Positions 1-9,303 are shown, counted from the stretch's first letter. The stretch: 64,000 bases of DNA from Anaerolineae bacterium (GCA_018432315.1 JAHDLB010000012.1:177403-241402); one strand, 5' to 3'. Translations and numbers: made by a program. The notes: generated from the sequence alone by a model not told the origin.

Positions 1-1131
1 GACGACGAAAACCTGATCCTGTACGATCGTCCCGGCACCAACGTCTTCTACATCGGCTTCAACAACTGGTACGAGCCGGTGGACGATGTCCAGGTGCGCC
101 AGGCCCTGGCGATGGCAATCGACCGCCAGCGCATCGTCGACAACTTCTACCCGGCTGGCTCGATCGTGGCGACGCAGTTCATGCCGCCGGTCATCTTCGG
201 TTATACGCCTGAGGTGTCGTGGTACGACTTCGATCCGGAAGCCGCCCGCGCCCTGCTGGCCGAAGCCGGTTATCCCGATGGATTCGAGATCACGCTGAAC
301 TACCGCGATGTGTTCCGCTCGTACCTGCCCGAACCGGGTCGCGTGGCCGAGGACATCCAGGCCCAGCTCGCTGAGAACCTGAACGTGACCGTCAACATCG
401 AGGTCATGGAATCGGGCGCTTTCATCGACGCGAGTGACGCCGGTGAACTGGCGATGTACCTGTTGGGTTGGGGCGCGGACTATCCGGATGCGACCAACTT
501 CCTCGACTACCACTTTGGTCTGGGTGCATCGGACCAGTTCGGTGACACGTTCGAGAGCATCACGACCCCGCTGCGCGCCGCTGCGCAGATCGCTGACCCG
601 GCTGAGCGCCTGACGCTCTACGTCGAGGCCAACCAGGCCATCAAGGACAACGTCCCGATGATCCCCGTGGCGCACGGCGCTTCGGCGACCGCCTTCAAGG
701 CCACTGTCGAGGGCGCGCACGCCAGCCCGCTGGGCAACGAAATGTTCATGGTGATGCAGGTGCCGGGCCAGGACACCCTGGTGTGGATGCAGAACGCCGA
801 GCCGATCGGCCTGTACTGCGCTGACGAGACCGACGGCGAATCGCTGCGCGGTTGCGAGCAAATCAACGAATCGCTGCTGGCCTTCGAGGTGGGCGGCACC
901 GCTGTCCAACCCAGCCTGGCCGAGAGCTACGAAGCCAACGAAGACGGCACCGAGTGGACCTTCAATCTGCGCGAAGGCGTCACCTTCCACGATGGTTCGT
1001 CGCTCGACGCGAATGACGTCGTGCTGTCCTTCGTGGTTCAGTGGGATGCGTCGCACCCGCTGCACGTGGGTCGCAACGGCAGCTTCGCTTACTTCCCCGG
1101 CCTGTTCGGAGCTTTCTTGAACGCCGAGTAA
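1..1131 (+). CDS. ABC peptide-type substrate-binding protein (SBP_bac_5), 5'-truncated by window edge, with a C-terminal partial second lobe
   Basis: Reading frame is open from base 1, so the gene starts outside the window; 376 residues are visible. The first ~240 residues are the C-terminal lobe of a family 5 solute-binding protein (oligopeptide/dipeptide/nickel type), recognised by VRQALAMAIDRQRIV and the following proline-rich stretch. This protein would capture the substrate outside the membrane and pass it to the two permeases encoded next. The odd part is the last ~115 residues. ESLLAFEVGG, QPSLAESYEANEDG, WTFNLREGVTFHDG and DANDVVLSF are hallmarks of the N-terminal lobe of the same family, yet here they follow the C-terminal lobe and end at a stop. 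This looks like a partial internal duplication or permuted tail. Whether a normal N-terminal lobe also exists upstream cannot be seen. Family assignment is firm; substrate unknown. Confidence 0.9.
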   Translation, partial: DDENLILYDRPGTNVFYIGFNNWYEPVDDVQVRQALAMAIDRQRIVDNFYPAGSIVATQFMPPVIFGYTPEVSWYDFDPEAARALLAEAGYPDGFEITLNYRDVFRSYLPEPGRVAEDIQAQLAENLNVTVNIEVMESGAFIDASDAGELAMYLLGWGADYPDATNFLDYHFGLGASDQFGDTFESITTPLRAAAQIADPAERLTLYVEANQAIKDNVPMIPVAHGASATAFKATVEGAHASPLGNEMFMVMQVPGQDTLVWMQNAEPIGLYCADETDGESLRGCEQINESLLAFEVGGTAVQPSLAESYEANEDGTEWTFNLREGVTFHDGSSLDANDVVLSFVVQWDASHPLHVGRNGSFAYFPGLFGAFLNAE

Positions 1132-1165
1132 GCGCGGAATACCGTCCCTCGACGGGTTTGACCAA

Positions 1166-1192
1166 CAGGGGGCACGAAACAGGTGCCCCCTG
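1166..1192 (+). terminator. Intercistronic stem-loop / terminator after the binding protein
   Basis: Perfect 10-bp inverted repeat CAGGGGGCAC / GTGCCCCCTG with a 7-nt loop, 35 nt after the stop codon. No long T-tract follows, so it may be a partial terminator or an mRNA-stabilising hairpin. Such hairpins are common between binding-protein and permease genes of ABC operons. Confidence 0.6.
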
Positions 1193-1303
1193 ACTGTTAT
1201 GGGGTATACTCGGGGGTGCTGTCACGCCAAAATCAAACCATCAGCCCGGCTATCGAGTAAATAAAACAGCACATTCCGAGACACAATTGAGGCAATCGAA
1301 TCG

Positions 1304-2377
1304 ATGGCAAGTTATCTTGCGCGGCGTCTGACGCTGGCTATCCCGGTTCTGCTGGGGATTTTGTTTGTAACCTTCTCGCTGACGCGCCTGTTGCCGGGGG
1401 ATCCGTGCCGGTCTGCCCTGGGCGAAAAGGCGACTGATGAGATCTGTGATGCATTCAACGACCGTTACGGACTCAACGACCCGATTTACGAACAGTTTCG
1501 TATTTACATCAGCGACGTGCTGCATGGCAATTTGGGCGAATCACTCAAGTTTGGCCGCCCCGTCACCGAGCTGATGGTCGAGCGGCTGCCGGTCACGCTA
1601 GAGCTGAGCTTTTTCGCCATGCTGTTTGCCGTCACGGTGGGCATTCCGCTGGGCGTTATCTCGGCCTATTATCACAACTCGTCGATCGACGTCGGCACGA
1701 TGATCTGGGCCAATATCGGCGTGTCGATGCCGGTATTCTGGCTGGGATTGATGCTATCGTACGTCTTCGGCGTGGTCCTCAAAGACACGCCGTTCTGGCT
1801 GCCCCCGACCGGGCGCCTGACCGCCGGCCAGTCGATCGAGCCATTTTACGTCGCCTGGGGCCTGAATGTCGATGGCGACGCGCTCACGCTGCCGGGCTTC
1901 ATCGCCAACATCAACACCCTCAACGCCTTGCTGGTCCGCGACTGGGATGGGTTCGTCGACGCGTTCAAGCACATGGTCCTGCCCGCCATCGCCGTCGGGA
2001 CCATTCCGCTGTCGATCATCGCGCGCATGACGCGCTCCAGCCTGCTGGAAGTGCTGGGGCTCAATTACATCCGCACGGCGCGCGCCAAAGGCGTGCGCGA
2101 AATGGGCGTGGTCGTCAAACACGGCCTGCGCAACGCGCTGCTGCCGGTCGTGACCATCATCGGGCTGTCGCTCGGTTCGCTGTTGAGTGGGGCTGTCCTC
2201 ACCGAAACGGTCTTCGGGCTGTCTGGCGTGGGGCGCATTCTGTACGATTCAATCACAGGCCGCGATTACACCGTGGTCCAGGCGTTTACGTTGATCATTG
2301 CCGTCTTCTTCGTCTTCATCAATCTCATTGTGGACGCCCTATATGCCTATCTTGATCCGCGCATTCGACTTGAGTAA
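1304..2377 (+). CDS. ABC transporter permease, DppB/OppB type
   Basis: 357-residue inner-membrane permease of the peptide/nickel ABC family (binding-protein-dependent inner membrane component). The N-terminus MASYLARRLTLAIPVLLGIL is the usual first helix of DppB proteins, followed by RLLPGDPC (family consensus PGDP). The cytoplasmic coupling (EAA) motif is YIRTARAKGV followed by VKHGLRNALLPV. About six transmembrane helices and the C-terminal DPRIRLE are typical, and the length is normal for the family. A GAGG Shine-Dalgarno at 1289-1292 supports the ATG. The next permease starts 8 bp after the stop, so the two are co-transcribed. It pairs with the unusual second permease to form the channel. 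Confidence 0.93.
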   Translation: MASYLARRLTLAIPVLLGILFVTFSLTRLLPGDPCRSALGEKATDEICDAFNDRYGLNDPIYEQFRIYISDVLHGNLGESLKFGRPVTELMVERLPVTLELSFFAMLFAVTVGIPLGVISAYYHNSSIDVGTMIWANIGVSMPVFWLGLMLSYVFGVVLKDTPFWLPPTGRLTAGQSIEPFYVAWGLNVDGDALTLPGFIANINTLNALLVRDWDGFVDAFKHMVLPAIAVGTIPLSIIARMTRSSLLEVLGLNYIRTARAKGVREMGVVVKHGLRNALLPVVTIIGLSLGSLLSGAVLTETVFGLSGVGRILYDSITGRDYTVVQAFTLIIAVFFVFINLIVDALYAYLDPRIRLE

Positions 2378-2385
2378 GAGCCATT

Positions 2386-4314
2386 ATGGAATCCACCGAT
2401 CAATCTCCTGAAGTTCAGTTAGCCGCTGCAGACGCAACGGTCATCTCGCGGCCCCCGAAAAGCCTCTGGCGCGAAACGCTCGAACGACTGCTCCGCAAAC
2501 CCTCGGCTGTGGTCGGCCTGGTGATCCTCGGAACGCTGTTGTTCATCGCCATCTTCGCCCCGGTGCTCGCCACGCACGACCCCCTGCAGGTGCTGTTGGA
2601 CGTCCCCGAAGAAGGCGTCGGCAAACGCGACAAACCCTGCATTCACCTGTTCGGCTGTCCGGGCGCGGGCGACAGCCTGTTCGACGCGACAGCGGCCTCG
2701 GACATTCAGATGGCCGCCCTCAGCGCGACCAACTCGCTGATCTCAGCGACGAGCGGCAACACGATCACGATCTGGAACCGTGGCTCGGGCAAAAAGCTGA
2801 TGGACCTTCAGGCCGATCAGCCGATTTTCGCCATCGATTGGAGTCCCAACGACCAGAAAATTCTCGGCATCACGGAAGACGAGGTGATCGTTTGGGACGT
2901 CAACCGCCGCCAGATCGATCGCACGCTGGAAAACCCAGGCGGGGCCACACTGGTGAAATGGAACGCTGACGGCACCCGGTTCCTGACCGCCAGCGACCGG
3001 CGGGTCGATTTGTGGGATACGCTGTCGTGGGGCGTGGTGAGCACAATCGAGCTTGAATCCGACCTGACCGAAGTAGCCTGGAACGGCAACGGCACCCTGG
3101 TCATGACCGCCGCCGGGCGGCAGGTGCAGCTCTGGAACGTGTTCACCGGGACAGCCGTCACCACCCTGGAACACGAAAACCCGGTGACCAGCGCACGCTT
3201 CAACCGGGGCAGCACCCGCATCGTGACGACTGCCGGCACGACGCTGCACGTGTGGAACGCGGCGAGCTTCGCCGAGGAACGCGTGATCGAATACGACCAG
3301 CCGCTCGACAACGCCGCCTGGAGCGACGATCTCTCGCGCGGGGTGGAGCGCGTCATGGCGACCAGCGGCAATACCGGCCTGATGTGGAGTTCTCGAAGCG
3401 GCGAACTGCTGCACGAATTCGACCACGGGGCGCCCATCGAGCAGATCGCCAGCAGCCCGCTCGCGACGCGCATTTTCACCAAAAGCGAGCAGTTGCTGCG
3501 GGTGTGGGACGCTACGAATGGCGAGCACATCTTGTCGCAAGAAACGGACGGCGTGTTGACCAGCACGGCCTGGCAGACCAACGGCGGCGGGATTCTCGTC
3601 GCGGATGGGGACGCGGTCAACATCCTCAAGACGTCGGATAGGCAGTACATCATGGGCATCGACGGCAATGTGCGCGACCAGTTCAGCCGGGTGATCTACG
3701 GGACGCGGCTCTCGCTGCTGGTCGGCCTGACGACCGTCACGCTGGCGGTGATCGTCGGCACGATCTCCGGCGCGATTGCGGGCTTCCTCGGGGGCTGGGT
3801 GGACAACGTGATCATGCGCATCATGGACGTGATGCTCGCCTTCCCGTCGCTGATCCTGGCGATCGCCGTGGTCACCGTGTTGGGTCCCGGTTTGATCAAC
3901 GCCCTGACCGCCATTTCGATCGTGTTCATTCCGGCCTATGCACGCGTGGCCCGGTCCGGCGTGCTGTCCGTCAAGGAAGAAGACTTCGTCACCGCCGACC
4001 GCGCGCTGGGCGTCAGCCAGGTTCGCATTCTGTTCCGCCGCGTGCTGCCCAACGCGATGGCGCCGCTGATCGTGCAGGCCACGCTGGGCATCGGCACCGC
4101 GATTCTGGACGCTGCCGCGCTGTCGTTCCTGGGCCTGGGCGCGCAGCCCCCTACCCCGGAATGGGGCGCCATGTTGGGTGCCGAGCGCAACCAGGTCTTC
4201 ACCGCGCCGCACCTGGTCTTTTATCCGGGCATCGCCATTATGATCACGGTGCTGGCCTTCAACCTGCTGGGCGACGGCCTGCGCGATGCGCTCGATCCGC
4301 GCCTGGATCGCTGA
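2386..4314 (+). CDS. ABC transporter permease, DppC type, with a WD40-like beta-propeller inserted after TM1
   Basis: 642 residues, about twice the usual ~300 of DppC/OppC permeases. Residues 28-66 are the normal DppC N-terminus and first helix (RKPSAVVGLVILGTLLFIAI, ending in ATHDP). The family then normally runs straight into LGTDxxGRD. Here ~340 residues intervene, and the permease resumes at about residue 423 with MGIDGNVRDQFSRVIYGTRL, continuing through four or five helices with the EAA region (DRALGVSQVRILFRRVLPN). The insert holds eight repeats with a regular 40-residue period. Trp sits at 130, 170, 210, 250, 290, 334 and 374, each in an IW-N/VW-D type strand end, plus a degenerate eighth near 412. 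This is the pattern of a WD40/YVTN-like propeller. By DppC topology the insert lies on the outer face. Two Cys (85, 91) flank its start. It sits in-frame inside a complete five-gene operon, so a sequencing chimera is unlikely. Confidence 0.9.
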   Translation: MESTDQSPEVQLAAADATVISRPPKSLWRETLERLLRKPSAVVGLVILGTLLFIAIFAPVLATHDPLQVLLDVPEEGVGKRDKPCIHLFGCPGAGDSLFDATAASDIQMAALSATNSLISATSGNTITIWNRGSGKKLMDLQADQPIFAIDWSPNDQKILGITEDEVIVWDVNRRQIDRTLENPGGATLVKWNADGTRFLTASDRRVDLWDTLSWGVVSTIELESDLTEVAWNGNGTLVMTAAGRQVQLWNVFTGTAVTTLEHENPVTSARFNRGSTRIVTTAGTTLHVWNAASFAEERVIEYDQPLDNAAWSDDLSRGVERVMATSGNTGLMWSSRSGELLHEFDHGAPIEQIASSPLATRIFTKSEQLLRVWDATNGEHILSQETDGVLTSTAWQTNGGGILVADGDAVNILKTSDRQYIMGIDGNVRDQFSRVIYGTRLSLLVGLTTVTLAVIVGTISGAIAGFLGGWVDNVIMRIMDVMLAFPSLILAIAVVTVLGPGLINALTAISIVFIPAYARVARSGVLSVKEEDFVTADRALGVSQVRILFRRVLPNAMAPLIVQATLGIGTAILDAAALSFLGLGAQPPTPEWGAMLGAERNQVFTAPHLVFYPGIAIMITVLAFNLLGDGLRDALDPRLDR

Positions 4315-4326
4315 TAGGGTAACGTC

Positions 4327-5349
4327 ATGACCAAACACCAGCACGACTTCCAACCTTCCACAAATTCCCAGCCCTTGCTGGAAATCCACGACCTGCGCAC
4401 CTACTTCTTCACGCGCGACGGCACCGTCAAAGCGGTTGATGGCGTCTCACTGACCGTCGAGCGCGGCCAGATTCACGGCCTCGTCGGCGAGTCGGGCTGC
4501 GGCAAGAGCATGACGGCCATGTCGATCCTGCGCCTGGTCGACAAGCCGGGCCGGATCGTGTCCGGCGAGGTCCTGTTCAAGGGCGAAGACCTGCTCAAGA
4601 AAACGCGCCACGAGATGACGGCCATTCGCGGCAAGCAGATCTCGGTCATCTTCCAGGAGCCGAAATCCTCGTTGAACCCGGTGCTCCGCGTGGGCACCCA
4701 GCTCATCGAAGTGCTCAGGATTCACGAGGGCAAGCAGCGCACCATCAAGCGAAAAGATGCCGTCGAACAACTCCGCAGCGTGGGCATCCCCGACCCGGAC
4801 CGGCGCGTGGAGAACTACCCGCACGAAATGTCGGGCGGCATGGCACAGCGCGTCATGATCGCGATGGGGATGGCCTGCGCGCCGGACCTGCTGATCGCGG
4901 ACGAGCCGACGACCGCGCTCGACGTGACCATCCAGGCCCAGGTGCTGGACCTGATCCGCAAGCTGCGCGACGAGCACGAGATGGGCGTCATCCTGATCAC
5001 CCACGACATGGGCATCGTCGCCGAGATGGCCGACATCGTGACCGTGATGTACGCGGGCACCGCCGTCGAGGAAGCGCCGACGGTCGAGCTGTTCGAGACG
5101 CCGCTCCACCCCTACACCCAGGGATTGATCGCGTCGATCCCGGTGATGGGCCAGGTCAAAGAGCGGCTGGAAGTCATCCCCGGCAACGTTCCGAACCTGA
5201 TCGACATGCCGCCCGGCTGCCGGTTTGCGCCGCGCTGCAAGGCGCGGATCGAGCATGGGCTGACCCGCTGCGAGGTCGAGGAGCCGCACATGATCGAGGC
5301 CAAACCCAACCATTTCGTTCGCTGCTGGCTATACGAAGGTGAGTCATGA
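4327..5349 (+). CDS. Peptide ABC transporter ATP-binding protein, DppD/OppD type
   Basis: 340-residue ATPase that energises the importer on the cytoplasmic side. Walker A is GESGCGKS (residues ~54-61), the Q-loop is [10 protein letters not shown], the signature is MSGGMAQR (~168), Walker B is [12 protein letters not shown] and the switch His is in ITHD. The C-terminal oligopeptide-transporter extension (oligo_HPY) is present, with [13 protein letters not shown] as the Cys-rich element that in some homologues holds an Fe-S cluster. The start lies 12 bp after the permease stop. Its end overlaps the next ATPase start by ATGA, indicating translational coupling. The Dpp family uses a heterodimer of two such ATPases, matching the pair here. 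Confidence 0.95.
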   Translation: MTKHQHDFQPSTNSQPLLEIHDLRTYFFTRDGTVKAVDGVSLTVERGQIHGLVGESGCGKSMTAMSILRLVDKPGRIVSGEVLFKGEDLLKKTRHEMTAIRGKQISVIFQEPKSSLNPVLRVGTQLIEVLRIHEGKQRTIKRKDAVEQLRSVGIPDPDRRVENYPHEMSGGMAQRVMIAMGMACAPDLLIADEPTTALDVTIQAQVLDLIRKLRDEHEMGVILITHDMGIVAEMADIVTVMYAGTAVEEAPTVELFETPLHPYTQGLIASIPVMGQVKERLEVIPGNVPNLIDMPPGCRFAPRCKARIEHGLTRCEVEEPHMIEAKPNHFVRCWLYEGES

Positions 5350-6347
5350 CCGAAGAAAACCTGCTCGAAATCCGCGACCTGAAAGTGCACTTCGAAATCA
5401 AGAGCGGCATTCTCAAACGCACTGCCGGCGTCGTGAAAGCGGTCGATGGCGTGGACCTGGACATCCGGCGCGGCGAGATCCTGGGCCTGGTTGGTGAATC
5501 GGGCTGCGGCAAAACCACGGTGGGGCGCGCGATTCTGCGGCTGGTCGAGGCGACGTCCGGCTCGGTGAAGTTCAAGGGGCGCGACATCTTCAAGCTGAGC
5601 AGCACGGAAATGAAGCCGCTGCGCCGGGAGATGCAGTTGGTGTTTCAGGACCCGTACTCCTCGCTCGACCCGCGCTCGAAGGTGGGCGACATCGTGGGCG
5701 AGGGCCTGCGCGTGCACGGCGTCACCGATCGCAAGGAGCGCTATCGCCGCGTGCTCGAGGCGCTCGAAATGGTCGGGCTGCAAGAGCCGCACATGCGCCG
5801 CTTCCCGCACGAATTCTCCGGCGGCCAGCGCCAGCGTATCGGGATCGCGCGCGCGCTGGTGGTCAAGCCGAGCTTCATCGTGTGCGACGAGCCTGTTTCG
5901 GCGCTCGACGTGTCGATCCAGTCGCAGGTGCTCAACCTGCTCAAGGACCTCCAGCAGGAGCTGGACCTGACGCTGCTGTTCATCGCGCACGATATGAGCG
6001 TGGTCGAGCATCTCTGCAACCGGGTGGCGGTGATGTACCTGGGCAAAATCGTCGAGGTCGCCGAGCGCGAGGAATTGTTCGGCAACCCGCAGCACCCCTA
6101 CACCCAGGCGCTGATGTCCGCCATCCCGATCGCCGATCCGAAAGTGAAGCGCGAGCGCATCATCCTGCCGGGGGATCCGCCCAGCCCGCTGCGCCCGCCG
6201 CCCGGCTGCCGGTTCCACACTCGCTGCCCCGAGGCGATCGACATCTGCTCGCAGGAAATCCCGCAGCAGATCGACCTGGGCCGGCAGCATCTGTGTGCGT
6301 GCCACCTGCGCCAGCCGGAGCCGGACGCCGTCCAACAGCCCGCGTGA
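5346..6347 (+). CDS. Peptide ABC transporter ATP-binding protein, DppF/OppF type
   Basis: 333-residue second ATPase of the importer. Walker A is GESGCGKT (residues ~50-57), the Q-loop is [11 protein letters not shown], the signature is FSGGQRQR (~157-164), Walker B is [12 protein letters not shown] and the switch is IAHD. The C-terminal oligo_HPY tail contains [21 protein letters not shown] after the Q-loop and the [15 protein letters not shown] stretch are typical of DppF rather than DppD. The start codon overlaps the previous stop by 4 bp. Last gene of the importer operon; the downstream gene is convergent. Confidence 0.95.
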   Translation: MTEENLLEIRDLKVHFEIKSGILKRTAGVVKAVDGVDLDIRRGEILGLVGESGCGKTTVGRAILRLVEATSGSVKFKGRDIFKLSSTEMKPLRREMQLVFQDPYSSLDPRSKVGDIVGEGLRVHGVTDRKERYRRVLEALEMVGLQEPHMRRFPHEFSGGQRQRIGIARALVVKPSFIVCDEPVSALDVSIQSQVLNLLKDLQQELDLTLLFIAHDMSVVEHLCNRVAVMYLGKIVEVAEREELFGNPQHPYTQALMSAIPIADPKVKRERIILPGDPPSPLRPPPGCRFHTRCPEAIDICSQEIPQQIDLGRQHLCACHLRQPEPDAVQQPA

Positions 6348-6394
6348 CGTCGGACCGCGCGGCACGAGGCACAGTCACCGCGCGTTCAGGCACA

Positions 6395-7684
6395 CTACAT
6401 CGACGGCGCCAGGGCATGCCCCTGGCGCGTTTCGCGCCGCGCCACCCACAGCGTCCACGGGAACGCCAGTGCCAGCACGACCGTTGCCGCCCAGAACAGC
6501 CCGCTGAGGTCGATCAGGGGGATCAACGCGTAGGCCAGCAGCGGCCCGGCGGCGCTGCCGAGATCGCCCACCGTGTTGAGCACGCCCAGCACGCGGCCCC
6601 GCCGGTTCCTGTCGGTGTAGTCGCCGGTCAGAGTCATCACCTGGGTTTGCAGCACGCTGGTCGCCACGGCGCTCGCCATGATCGCGACCACGATCACGCC
6701 CCCCGCCCCGGTCGCGGTGAGCGCCAGCGCGCCGACGCCCAACATCATCGCGAAGACGACCAGCCCCCACCGGTTGCCGCCCCTGTCGGACAGCCACCCG
6801 GCCACCGGCGAGGTCACCAGGCTGATGGCTTGCTGGGACGCCGACAGCGCGCCCGTGAACGACGCGAGCGGGATCATCAACCCGATGATCACGACCGATT
6901 CCCCGATACGCTCTTCGAGCAGCAAGGGCAGCGTCGCGCCGAGAATACCCAGGAAGATCAGCCAGTTGAGGCCGAGCAGCAGCACCGCCGTTCCCAGGGG
7001 AATCCACCGGAACGGCAGCGCGGGACTCCCCGGTGCCGGCGGCGGTGACTCGTCCGCGCCGCCCCCGACCGGGTCGCCGGACGCGCTGGCCGGCTGCGGG
7101 CGGGTTTCCGGCAGAAACAGAAACCACGCCAGCGCCATCGCCAGGGTGACGGCAGCGCACACGCGGAACGCCGCCGAATAGCCGAGCCAGTCGGTGAGCA
7201 CGCCGCCTACCAGCGCGCTCCCGCCCCCGCCGATGAAATACCACATCTGGTAGCGCCCGATGAAGCGCCCGCGATTCTGATCGGTCGCGATGTCCAGGAC
7301 CGCCGTGCTGCCGCCCAGCCAGATCCCCGCCCAGGCCGTGCCCCACATCAGGCGCCCGATCAGCAGCGGCCAGAACCCCGGAACGGTGTACAGCAGCGAC
7401 GAGAAACCGCCCAGGAACAGCGAGGGGACCATCATCCGGCGGCGCGGGATGCGCTCCACCAGCACGCCGTAGGGGCTGTTCAGGAAGATGCGGATCAGGC
7501 GGTTGGCCGAGAGCATCAGGCCGACGTCGCCCAGCGCGATCCCCGCCTGCTGGGTATGGGTGGGCAGCACGATGTACAGCCCGACGTCCCCCAGCAGCGA
7601 CACAGCCACGCCCAGCCCGATGAGCCAGAGTGTCCGCCCCGGCGAAAAGCTCTGGCGCCACGCGACGAGCGCGGTGTCAGCCAT
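6395..7684 (-). CDS. MFS transporter
   Basis: 429-residue major facilitator superfamily protein with about 12 hydrophobic segments in two halves of six. Visible family marks are the loop 2-3 region LIRIFLNSPYGVLVERIPRR (a divergent MFS motif A, GxxxDRxxRR-like), a repeat of it in the second half as GWLSDRGGNRWG, and DRNRRGRVLGVLNTVGDLGS near helix 10-11. Probably a drug, sugar-phosphate or metabolite exporter; substrate cannot be told. The start overlaps the end of the upstream phosphodiesterase gene by 8 bp, and a DeoR regulator precedes both, suggesting one operon. Confidence 0.85.
   Translation of the reverse strand: MADTALVAWRQSFSPGRTLWLIGLGVAVSLLGDVGLYIVLPTHTQQAGIALGDVGLMLSANRLIRIFLNSPYGVLVERIPRRRMMVPSLFLGGFSSLLYTVPGFWPLLIGRLMWGTAWAGIWLGGSTAVLDIATDQNRGRFIGRYQMWYFIGGGGSALVGGVLTDWLGYSAAFRVCAAVTLAMALAWFLFLPETRPQPASASGDPVGGGADESPPPAPGSPALPFRWIPLGTAVLLLGLNWLIFLGILGATLPLLLEERIGESVVIIGLMIPLASFTGALSASQQAISLVTSPVAGWLSDRGGNRWGLVVFAMMLGVGALALTATGAGGVIVVAIMASAVATSVLQTQVMTLTGDYTDRNRRGRVLGVLNTVGDLGSAAGPLLAYALIPLIDLSGLFWAATVVLALAFPWTLWVARRETRQGHALAPSM
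6406..6428. terminator. Hairpin at the convergent end of the importer operon and MFS gene
   Basis: GCGCCAGGG / CCCTGGCGC, a 9-bp perfect stem with a 5-nt loop, lies 59 nt after the DppF-type stop and inside the last codons of the opposing MFS gene. There is no T-tract on either side, so termination activity is only a guess. Confidence 0.3.
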
Positions 7685-8480
7685 TCAGCGCGTCCAGGAC
7701 CGGGCGCCCTTCCCACACCTCAGGGCGCGGCAGGTCGAGCAGGTGGGCGATGGTGGCCGCGGTGTCCATGATGATCACCGGCGACTGGATGGCATGGCCC
7801 TGCCTGACGCCGGGACCGTTGAGCAGCCAGGGGATCGTCAGATCGTCGGCGCGGTCCGATCCGTGCTCGTGGTCGTGCCCACCGTGATCGGCCAGCGCCA
7901 GGAAGGTGAACGAGTCGCGCAGGCCGGCGCGCTCCAGGGCCGCGACGACATCGCCGACCGCGCCGTCCAGGTTCTCGATGCCGCGAATGTACGGCGCGGA
8001 CATCCAGCCATCGGCATGGCCGATCAGGTCCACGCTGCCCAGGTAAAGGAACGTCAGGTCCGGCTGCGCCGTCACGATGGTGTCGGCGGCAGCGCGCGCG
8101 ACGATCCGGTCGGTGTCCTCGTGCGGGCTCAGCGCGCGGCAGTAGCTCAACGCCAGGCTACCCGGCGCGGCCAGGTCGCGCAGTTCTTCCCAGCTATAGA
8201 ACATGACGGTGCGCAGCCCGGCCCGCCCGGCCAGCTCGAACACGCTCGGATACGTCGCGGCGGCGGGGTTGAAGGTGTTGCTCGCCACGCCGTGACGCTG
8301 GGGCGAAACGCCCCGGAACATCGACGTATGGGTAGGCAGACTCAGGCTCGGCGCCACCGAACGCGCCTGCCACGTATACGCGCCCGTTTGCCAGAGGCAA
8401 TCGAGATGAGGCGTGCGGGCCTGCGCCAACGCGTCGGGCCGGCAGCCGTCCAGCACCACAACGATAACTTTCGTACGCAC
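7677..8480 (-). CDS. Alkaline-phosphatase-superfamily phosphodiesterase / nucleotide pyrophosphatase-like protein
   Basis: 267 residues, the compact core of the NPP/phosphodiesterase branch of the alkaline phosphatase superfamily. The metal and nucleophile motifs are visible: VVVLDGCRPDAL near the N-terminus (metal Asp), PSLSLPTHTSM (nucleophile region, Ser in the place where most NPPs have Thr), DLIGHADGWMS (Asp and His ligands) and LADHGGHDHEHG (DHG ligands). No signal peptide, so likely cytoplasmic, unlike most secreted NPPs. It would hydrolyse phosphodiester or phosphonate-type substrates such as glycerophosphodiesters, with two Zn ions. Lies between a DeoR regulator (34 bp upstream) and an overlapping MFS gene, so may act in the same pathway. 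Confidence 0.85.
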   Translation of the reverse strand: MRTKVIVVVLDGCRPDALAQARTPHLDCLWQTGAYTWQARSVAPSLSLPTHTSMFRGVSPQRHGVASNTFNPAAATYPSVFELAGRAGLRTVMFYSWEELRDLAAPGSLALSYCRALSPHEDTDRIVARAAADTIVTAQPDLTFLYLGSVDLIGHADGWMSAPYIRGIENLDGAVGDVVAALERAGLRDSFTFLALADHGGHDHEHGSDRADDLTIPWLLNGPGVRQGHAIQSPVIIMDTAATIAHLLDLPRPEVWEGRPVLDALNG

Positions 8481-8514
8481 CCAACTTTCTCCTCAATTGC
8501 GCACATAGAACAGG

Positions 8515-9303
8515 TTACGACCCGGTTGCAGCGCGTGGCACGGCGTAGACGGTGATCCCCATCTCGGTCAGCGCGGCACGGTAGGTTTCGTCCAGGCCGT
8601 CATCCGTCACCACGGCGTTGAGCACCGACAGCGGCGCCACGCTGGCGAACGTTTTACGGCCAAATTTCGAGCTGTCGGTGAGCAGGATGCAGCTCCGGCA
8701 GTTCTCGATCATCCGGCGTTTGACCTCGGCGTCTTCGAGGTTGTACTCGGTCAGCCCGGCGGTCAGGTCCACGCCGCCGATGCCGATGAACGCCTTGTCG
8801 ATGTAGAAGCGGCTGAACGTGTATTCGGCGACCGGGCCGATCAGCGAGTGCTCGCCGGGCCGGACGATGCCCCCGGACAGCATCAGGCGGATGCCGGGCT
8901 GATCGGTCAGGAGATTCGCGATCGGCAGGCAGTTGGTCAGCACCGTGATGTCGCGCAGGCGCGTGATATTGTGCGCCAGCTCCAGCGTCGTGGTGCCGAT
9001 GTCCAGCGCGATGCTGTCGCCCTCGTGGACTAACGTGGCCGCGAACGCACCGATCGCCTGCTTGGACGACCGCGACTCCTGCACCCGGCTCAAGACCGGC
9101 GGCTCGTAACTGCGCCCGCGCGCGCTCACCGCGCCGCCATGAATCCGGCGCAGCAGGCTGGCCCGCTCCAGCGCCGAGAGATCGCGCCGGATGGTCATAT
9201 CGGACACGTCGAACCGGTGGCTCAGGTCCGCGACCGTGACGGCGCCTTGCTCGGCGATGATCTGGAGAATCCGATTCTGTCGTTCGACTGCTTTCATGTG
9301 CAT
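8515..9303 (-). CDS. DeoR-family transcriptional regulator
   Basis: 262 residues, normal size. N-terminal winged helix-turn-helix: RQNRILQIIAEQGAVTVADL then DVSDMTIRRDLSALE and LLRRIHGGAV, the DeoR signature (residues ~6-60). C-terminal DeoRC sugar-phosphate sensor: DSIALDIGTTTLELA, TVLTNCLPIANLL, MLSGGIVRPGEHSLIGP and LLTDSSKFG. DeoR proteins usually repress sugar-metabolism operons and are released by a phosphorylated sugar. Likely targets are its own operon (phosphodiesterase, MFS) and the aldehyde oxidoreductase operon, because a shared motif occurs upstream of both (9333-9377 and 10287-10323). Confidence 0.92.
   Translation of the reverse strand: MHMKAVERQNRILQIIAEQGAVTVADLSHRFDVSDMTIRRDLSALERASLLRRIHGGAVSARGRSYEPPVLSRVQESRSSKQAIGAFAATLVHEGDSIALDIGTTTLELAHNITRLRDITVLTNCLPIANLLTDQPGIRLMLSGGIVRPGEHSLIGPVAEYTFSRFYIDKAFIGIGGVDLTAGLTEYNLEDAEVKRRMIENCRSCILLTDSSKFGRKTFASVAPLSVLNAVVTDDGLDETYRAALTEMGITVYAVPRAATGS

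Noticed and set aside
1205..1210. TATACT as a promoter -10 for the DppB-type permease
   Set aside because: No acceptable -35 at 16-19 bp upstream; the gene is better explained as read-through from the binding-protein gene.
2743..4389. A 548-codon minus-strand frame opposite the WD40-permease
   Set aside because: Shadow of the repeats on the coding strand; composition is His/Gln/Arg/Asp rich with no hydrophobic pattern.
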